Source: JAKZRT01 sp047518005
GTDB lineage: Bacteria; Pseudomonadota; Alphaproteobacteria; Rhodobacterales; Rhodobacteraceae
Direction of reading: 5' to 3'
Assembly (NCBI GenBank): GCA_047518005.1
Contig: JAKZRT010000187.1
Location: forward strand, 1-10,012
DNA length: 10,012 nucleotides
Within the stretch, counting starts at the first letter, position 1. Every line of letters begins with the position of its first letter. This document shows, one piece after another, positions 6,287 to 10,012 of this stretch. Made by a program: the position numbers and the translations under genes. Under the pieces are notes generated by a model. It was not told where the DNA came from. It saw nothing but the letters and a program-made list of their open reading frames with translations, and did not search any database.

Positions 6287-7867
6287 ATGAGCGATCTCCG
6301 CGCGGCGGCAATGAACTCCAAAGCATGGCCCTTTGCAGAAGCGCGCCGGATCCTCAAGCGCTATGAAAACGCGCCGCCCGAAAAGGGATATGTGCTGTTT
6401 GAGACCGGTTATGGGCCGTCGGGTCTGCCGCATATCGGCACTTTTGGCGAAGTGGCGCGCACCACGATGGTGCGGCGGGCTTTCGAGGTGATCTCGGACA
6501 TTCCGACCCGGCTGATTTGTTTTTCCGACGATCTGGACGGGCTGCGCAAGGTTCCCGACAACGTGCCGAACCCCGGCTTGCTGGCCGAGCATCTACAACG
6601 GCCGCTGACCGCGGTGCCCGACCCATTTGGTACGCATGAGAGTTTTGGCGACCACAACAACGCCATGTTGCGGCGGTTTCTCGATACGTTCGGGTTTGAC
6701 TATCAGTTTCACTCGGCGCGCGATTTCTACCGGTCCGGCCAATTTGATGCGACGCTTCTGCGCGCGGCAGAGCGTTACGATGACCTGATGGCGGTGATGC
6801 TGAAAAGCCTGCGCCAAGAACGTCAGGCGACCTATTCGATCTTTCTGCCGATCAGCCCGCTGACCGGCCGCGTGCTTTACGTGCCGCTGAAAGAGGTGAA
6901 CGGATCGACCGGCGAGATCACTTTTGAAGACGCTGACGGCACCGATGTCACCATGCCCGTGACCGGGGGCCGCGTGAAATTTCAGTGGAAGCCCGATTTT
7001 GGCGCGCGCTGGGCGGCATTGGGCGTGGATTTCGAGCCCTACGGCAAGGAACACGCCCCCAACACGCCGATTTATTCGAAGATTTGCAGCCTATTGGGGG
7101 GGCGTCCGCCGGAGGTGTTCACGTACGAGCTGTTTCTCGACGAAAGCGGCCAGAAAATCTCGAAATCGGCCGGCAACGGGATCAGCATTGACGAATGGCT
7201 GACCTATGCGGCGACGACAAGCCTGTCGTATTTCATGTATCAAAAGCCCAAGACCGCCAAACGCATGCATTTCGACGTGATCCCCAGGGCGGTCGACGAA
7301 TATCACCAGCAATTGCGCGCCTATGCCGGGCAGGATGCGGCGGCGCGGCTGGCCAATCCGGTGTTTCATATCCATGGGCACAATGTTCCGGCCTCGGATA
7401 TGGTGGTGTCCTTCGCGATGCTTCTGAACCTGGCCGCGGTGGCGTCGGCGGAAGATACCGACACGCTTTGGGGGTTCATTCGCCGGTATGCGCCCGATGC
7501 CGCGCCCGACACGCATCCGGGGCTCGATGCCGCGGCGGGTTTTGCGGTGCGGTATTTCCAGGATTTTGTGAAGCCGCAAAGAACTTTCCGTGCGCCCGAC
7601 GAGACCGAGAGCGCCGCACTGGCCGATCTGGCATCGCGTCTGCGAAGCTGGGACGGTGAGACGGATGCAGAGGAATTGCAGTCGATGGTCTTTGCCGTCG
7701 GCAAGGACCACGGATTCGAGCCGCTGCTTGACTGGTTCAAAGCCATTTACGAGGTTCTGCTGGGGGCCAGTCAGGGGCCGCGATTTGGCGGCTTCATCGC
7801 GTTATTCGGCGTGGATGAGACCGTCGCCTTGATCGAAAAAGGCCTGGACGGTAGCCTTGGCGTCTGA
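6287..7867 (+). CDS. lysS: Lysyl-tRNA synthetase, class I
   Basis: This 526-residue cytoplasmic enzyme attaches lysine to tRNA-Lys using ATP. It is the class I (archaeal/alphaproteobacterial, LysK-like) form, not the class II form of E. coli. Signature motifs are HIGT at 49-52 (HIGH box, in GLPHIGTFGE) and KISKS at 290-294 (KMSKS loop). The length is normal for bacterial class I LysRS. ATG 6287 fits the expected N-terminus; a GTG at 6281 in the same frame would add two residues. The Shine-Dalgarno before 6287 is weak, and a mini-ORF ends 2 nt upstream. The next gene follows after 14 nt. The gene is expected to be essential unless a second LysRS exists elsewhere in the genome. Confidence 0.96.
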   Translation: MSDLRAAAMNSKAWPFAEARRILKRYENAPPEKGYVLFETGYGPSGLPHIGTFGEVARTTMVRRAFEVISDIPTRLICFSDDLDGLRKVPDNVPNPGLLAEHLQRPLTAVPDPFGTHESFGDHNNAMLRRFLDTFGFDYQFHSARDFYRSGQFDATLLRAAERYDDLMAVMLKSLRQERQATYSIFLPISPLTGRVLYVPLKEVNGSTGEITFEDADGTDVTMPVTGGRVKFQWKPDFGARWAALGVDFEPYGKEHAPNTPIYSKICSLLGGRPPEVFTYELFLDESGQKISKSAGNGISIDEWLTYAATTSLSYFMYQKPKTAKRMHFDVIPRAVDEYHQQLRAYAGQDAAARLANPVFHIHGHNVPASDMVVSFAMLLNLAAVASAEDTDTLWGFIRRYAPDAAPDTHPGLDAAAGFAVRYFQDFVKPQRTFRAPDETESAALADLASRLRSWDGETDAEELQSMVFAVGKDHGFEPLLDWFKAIYEVLLGASQGPRFGGFIALFGVDETVALIEKGLDGSLGV

Positions 7868-7881
7868 ACGAAAGGCAAGCC

Positions 7882-8217
7882 GTGGGCGATATGCGCGCAG
7901 TCCTTGAAACCTTGGCGGCGACGCACGAATGTCTGAAGGTCAAGGGAAAGAAAACGGCCTATCTGGCGGTGAACGGCAATATGTTTGCCTTCGTCGATGA
8001 TGGCAGTGCGCTGTGCCTGCGCCTGTCCGAAGACCGCAAGGCCGAGTTCAATGCGACCCACGGGCTGGACGATGTCCGCCAATACGGGGCGGTGATGCGC
8101 GGTTATGTCCGCGTGCCCGAAACCGTGTTGGGCGACCGGAAAGCACTGGCGGCGCTGTTTGCGGAAGTTGTGGACCATGCAAAGGGGCTGAAGCCCAAAC
8201 CGACCAAGCGAAGCTAG
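7882..8217 (+). CDS. TfoX/Sxy N-terminal-domain-like protein
   Basis: This 111-residue soluble protein starts at GTG 7882, chosen because AAAGG (7871-7875) is 6 nt upstream; the in-frame ATG at 7891 is too far from it. The central pattern resembles the TfoX_N domain: KKTAYLAVNGNMFAFVDDG, then a strand with LCLRLSEDRKAEF, a YG...MRGYVRVPE segment and a final helix. Such small proteins are common in proteobacteria. Unlike full-length Sxy/TfoX competence regulators, they lack a C-terminal domain, and their role is mostly unknown. The tail is basic (KPKPTKRS). It follows lysS by 14 nt and is very probably in the same operon. A MmcQ/YjbR-like assignment is the main alternative. Confidence 0.65.
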   Translation: MGDMRAVLETLAATHECLKVKGKKTAYLAVNGNMFAFVDDGSALCLRLSEDRKAEFNATHGLDDVRQYGAVMRGYVRVPETVLGDRKALAALFAEVVDHAKGLKPKPTKRS

Positions 8218-8251
8218 CGCACCCAAAGCGCAAAGGGTCGTGGCCGCCTTG

Positions 8252-8271
8252 GGGTGACATCTCTATCACCC
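8252..8271. promoter_or_regulatory. Inverted repeat GGGTGA-N8-TCACCC, possible operator
   Basis: A perfect 6-bp inverted repeat with an 8-nt centre lies 35 nt after the TfoX-like stop and about 55 nt before the DUF4864 start. There is no T-run after it, so terminator function is doubtful. The symmetry suits a dimeric regulator site. No regulator can be named. Confidence 0.3.
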
Positions 8272-8282
8272 GATTGTCAGAC

Positions 8283-8297
8283 ACATTGTTTCAATGT
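8283..8297. promoter_or_regulatory. Inverted repeat ACATTG-TTT-CAATGT, possible operator or hairpin
   Basis: A second perfect 6-bp inverted repeat with a 3-nt centre lies 12 nt after the first repeat and 27 nt before the DUF4864 ATG. A TTGTCA hexamer (8274-8279) sits between the two, but no -10 at the right spacing is evident. The position suits an operator or a leader hairpin of the DUF4864 gene. Confidence 0.3.
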
Positions 8298-8324
8298 CGC
8301 GCTAGAGTGTCCGCGGAGGGCATC

Positions 8325-8735
8325 ATGCAGAAAATTTTGGCAATCCTGTTTGGCATATTGCTGGGGACCGCAGTTTTGGCACAGGATTCTGCGCGAGTCA
8401 CCGGCGTTGAAGAGACAATCCAACGCCAGATCGAAGCCTTTTTGGTCGAGGATGTCGATGCGGCCTTCGCTATTGCCTCGCCCACGATCCAGCAACTCTT
8501 CGGCAATGCCCAGAACTTTGGGCGCATGGTGCAATCAAGTTTTCCGATGGTCTGGAACCCAAGCGCTGTGGCCTATGTTGACCAACGTGCGCGCGCCGAT
8601 GCGGTGATGCAACTGGTCAAGGTGACCGACAGCGCAGGCGCGGACCATTGGTTTGCCTACGAGATGGTGCGGATCGGACCAGACTGGCGGATCAACGGCG
8701 TCTATCCGGTGCAGGCCCCCGCCCCCAACGTCTGA
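8325..8735 (+). CDS. DUF4864 domain secreted protein
   Basis: This 136-residue protein has a clear N-terminal signal peptide (MQKILAILFGILLGTAVLA, likely cut after Ala19), so it should be periplasmic or secreted. The mature part fits DUF4864: an amphipathic helix IQRQIEAFLVEDVDAAFAIASP, then FGNAQNFGRMVQSSFPMVW, and an ending with YEMVRIGPDWRINGVYPV. The fold resembles the SnoaL/NTF2-like cone, and its function is unknown. ATG 8325 is supported by GGAGGG (8315-8320). A longer in-frame extension upstream would overlap the TfoX-like gene and is rejected because the signal peptide and ribosome binding site define the start. It has its own 107-nt upstream region with two inverted repeats, so it may be regulated separately from lysS. 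Confidence 0.88.
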   Translation: MQKILAILFGILLGTAVLAQDSARVTGVEETIQRQIEAFLVEDVDAAFAIASPTIQQLFGNAQNFGRMVQSSFPMVWNPSAVAYVDQRARADAVMQLVKVTDSAGADHWFAYEMVRIGPDWRINGVYPVQAPAPNV

Positions 8736-8937
8736 ACCGTTGCGCCGAACGCCGTGGCTGCGGTCGGATGCTTTACCCCCCTGAAACGCCCGCGCTTTAG
8801 GAAATTGGCCGCGCGAAGGGCAATTACGCCGCTTCACCACAAAGACGCAAAAATTCGAGTCGTTTTCCCGGCGACCGCCGCGCACTTTGCGCGCCGCGCC
8901 CGAACCGCCCGAGCAGGATTTGATCGAGGAATTATCA
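8736..8937. other. Intergenic region before the beta-helix gene
   Basis: This is a 202-nt gap with no supported ORF and no convincing sigma-70 promoter. The only structure seen is a perfect hairpin CGCGCA-CTT-TGCGCG (8879-8893) in a very GC-rich stretch about 45 nt before the next start. No T-run follows it, so it is not a terminator. The gap ends in the good ribosome binding site GAGGA (8926-8930). Confidence 0.5.
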
Positions 8938-9897
8938 ATGAACAAAGCAGTTACAGATGGTCTGGTTCTGAACCCGCCTGAATTTGCTGATGGGCTGGAT
9001 GTCTGGTCACGCGGCGACGGCACTGCGGGAACGCCAACCTATGACGGCGCCGCGGATGCGGCCCTGATATCGGCTGATCAGGATTTCAGCGGCTGTCTTG
9101 AACTGCAAAAGACCGAAACCACGCAGACCCTGCGGTATATGGGCGAAACCACCATTCTGCCTGGCTGCTATTTGCAGATCAAGGCGAGGGTCAAAGCCAT
9201 CAGCGGGGCTTTTCCGACGGTGCGCATTGCGTCCTTCGCCGGTCAGACCGGCGGTGCGGCGGTGCCCGGCGTTGTCACTACCGGACCCTCGGTCACGCTG
9301 GATGCTTACGGCGAGGTCGTCACAATCAGCGCCATTGTCGGCACCGGCAGTCGCACCGGCGTCGACATGGCCTGGGGGACCGCAGCGGCGTTCGGGCATT
9401 TCGGCCTGGACCTGACCGGACCCGATGGCGGCGTTATCCGCATCGACGATATTGAGATCGACGATGTGACGGTGTTTTTCTACCGTAAGATGATGGATTG
9501 GGTCGATGTGCGCGACTTTGGCGCGGTCGGCGACGGCATAACCGACGACACAGGCGCCTTTCAGGCGGCAGACGCTGCCGCGCAGGGGCGCGAAATTCTG
9601 GTGCCCGAGGGGACGTACCATCTGGCCGAAACGGTGACGCTGACCACGCCGGCGCGGTTCGAGGGCACGATCACCATGCCCGAAGACAAGCTGCTGGCGC
9701 TGACCAAGAACTTCGATCTGCCGACCTATGTCGACGCTTTCGGCGACGAGCTTTTGGGGTTCAAGAAGGCGTTTCAGGCGCTGATGAATTTCTCGGATCA
9801 CGATTCGCTGGATATGGGTGGTCGTCGGATCGAGGTCGATGGCCCGATCGACCTGGCCGCCGCCGTGGCCAATCATACCAACGGCCCTAGTCGTTGA
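8938..9897 (+). CDS. Pectate-lyase-3/GH28-related beta-helix protein, C-terminus cut off by the IS
   Basis: The ORF encodes 319 residues, about 313 from host DNA and the last six from the IS, ending at TGA 9895-9897. ATG 8938 is chosen because GAGGA ends 7 nt upstream. Residues 1-185 form a beta-rich module like a jelly-roll or carbohydrate-binding domain. From residue 189 comes the hallmark start of Pectate_lyase_3 and tailspike beta-helices: VDVRDFGAVGDGITDD, then ILVPEGTYHLAETVTL. Intact relatives continue into a right-handed beta-helix of several hundred residues, absent here, so the product is probably inactive. There is no signal peptide. Such proteins bind or cleave polysaccharides; a surface or exopolysaccharide role is inference. 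Phage tailspike origin is the alternative, but no phage genes adjoin it. Confidence 0.82.
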   Translation: MNKAVTDGLVLNPPEFADGLDVWSRGDGTAGTPTYDGAADAALISADQDFSGCLELQKTETTQTLRYMGETTILPGCYLQIKARVKAISGAFPTVRIASFAGQTGGAAVPGVVTTGPSVTLDAYGEVVTISAIVGTGSRTGVDMAWGTAAAFGHFGLDLTGPDGGVIRIDDIEIDDVTVFFYRKMMDWVDVRDFGAVGDGITDDTGAFQAADAAAQGREILVPEGTYHLAETVTLTTPARFEGTITMPEDKLLALTKNFDLPTYVDAFGDELLGFKKAFQALMNFSDHDSLDMGGRRIEVDGPIDLAAAVANHTNGPSR

Positions 9898-10008
9898 CCG
9901 TTTTGGCCCATTGTCTGGTAGTGATTGACGTGATTGCGGTTTTGTCGTTTGCAAAGAAGTTCCATGCTTCGCAACACCTGTCGACGATCTGCTCATAATT
10001 GTCGAAGA
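9875..10008 (-). repeat. Long inverted repeat, right arm
   Basis: This is the exact reverse complement of 1-134; paired positions sum to 10009. Outside the arms the sequences diverge at once: 135 onward is the hypothetical gene, and 9874 backward is the beta-helix gene. Two such arms about 9.7 kb apart are substrates for inversion by homologous recombination. Confidence 0.97.
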
Positions 10009-10012
10009 CGGA
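9878..10012 (-). mobile_element. IS630-family insertion sequence, 3' end (right copy)
   Basis: This is the second copy of the same IS tail in opposite orientation, continuing 4 bases further than the left copy before the window stops. The tip is placed at 9878, next to a TA at 9876-9877 that would be the target dinucleotide. It interrupts the beta-helix gene, and its transposase points leftward, antisense to that gene. The body of the element is outside the window. Confidence 0.85.
9887..10012 (-). CDS. IS630-family transposase, C-terminal fragment (right copy)
   Basis: The fragment comprises the last 41 codons plus TAG (9889-9887). It starts with Ser-Val followed by the same 39 residues as the left copy, with the same FDNYEQIVD...CCEAWN and S-I-T-T-R-Q-W-A features. 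The 5' part, including the DDE catalytic residues, is outside the window. Longer minus-strand frames crossing this stretch are shadows of the beta-helix gene. Confidence 0.85.
   Translation of the reverse strand, partial: SVFDNYEQIVDRCCEAWNFFANDKTAITSITTRQWAKTVND

Noticed and set aside
8013..8324. Upstream extension of the DUF4864 frame
   Set aside because: It would overlap the TfoX-like gene in another frame and bury an obvious signal peptide; GGAGGG before ATG 8325 marks the true start.
9007..9996. 329-residue open frame on the minus strand crossing the right border
   Set aside because: It lies antisense to the beta-helix gene, has an arginine/histidine-rich shadow-like composition, and crosses the IS in a frame other than the transposase.
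1..10012. Defence island, CRISPR array, prophage or secondary-metabolite cluster
   Set aside because: No spaced direct repeats, nuclease/helicase modules, phage structural neighbours or biosynthetic megagenes were seen. The gene set is ordinary chromosomal content plus IS tails.

Overview
The window looks like a piece of a Rhodobacterales (roseobacter-type alphaproteobacterium) chromosome. The support is indirect: high GC, a class I lysyl-tRNA synthetase, and several genes (DUF4864, a TerB-like/MsbA-like ABC pair, a pectate-lyase-3 protein of this style) whose residue patterns I associate with that group. No database search was possible.

Both ends of the window lie inside the same insertion sequence. 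Positions 1-134 and 9875-10008 are perfect inverted copies of each other. Both encode the C-terminus of an IS630-family transposase, with the two 3' ends facing inward. The host DNA between them is about 9.7 kb, and the IS has cut the host gene at each border. On the left a small conserved hypothetical gene has lost its start. On the right a pectate-lyase-3/GH28-related beta-helix protein has lost its C-terminal part. The window probably ends inside the IS because the assembly broke at this repeat.

Layout from left to right: IS tail (1-131); 5'-truncated hypothetical gene (+, to 500); a leftward cluster made of a MATE exporter (536-1885), an acyl-CoA synthetase (1912-3798), an MsbA-like ABC exporter (3939-5732) and a TerB-like protein (5734-6156); a divergent promoter region (6157-6286); a rightward cluster made of class I lysS (6287-7867), a TfoX N-terminal-domain-like protein (7882-8217), a secreted DUF4864 protein (8325-8735) and the truncated beta-helix protein (8938-9897); then the inverted IS tail (9878-10012).

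On the minus strand, terB and the ABC gene are nearly fused (1-nt gap) and are probably translationally coupled. The acyl-CoA synthetase and MATE genes (26-nt gap) form a second likely transcription unit, separated from the ABC gene by a 140-nt region rich in AT palindromes. On the plus strand, lysS and the TfoX-like gene are 14 nt apart. The DUF4864 gene has its own 107-nt upstream region with two perfect inverted repeats. Most of the content is ordinary chromosomal gene content. The less ordinary points are the paired IS disruptions, the signal-peptide-less beta-helix protein, a 4-codon mini-ORF abutting lysS, and the palindrome clusters. I saw no defence system, CRISPR array, tRNA, rRNA or prophage block.
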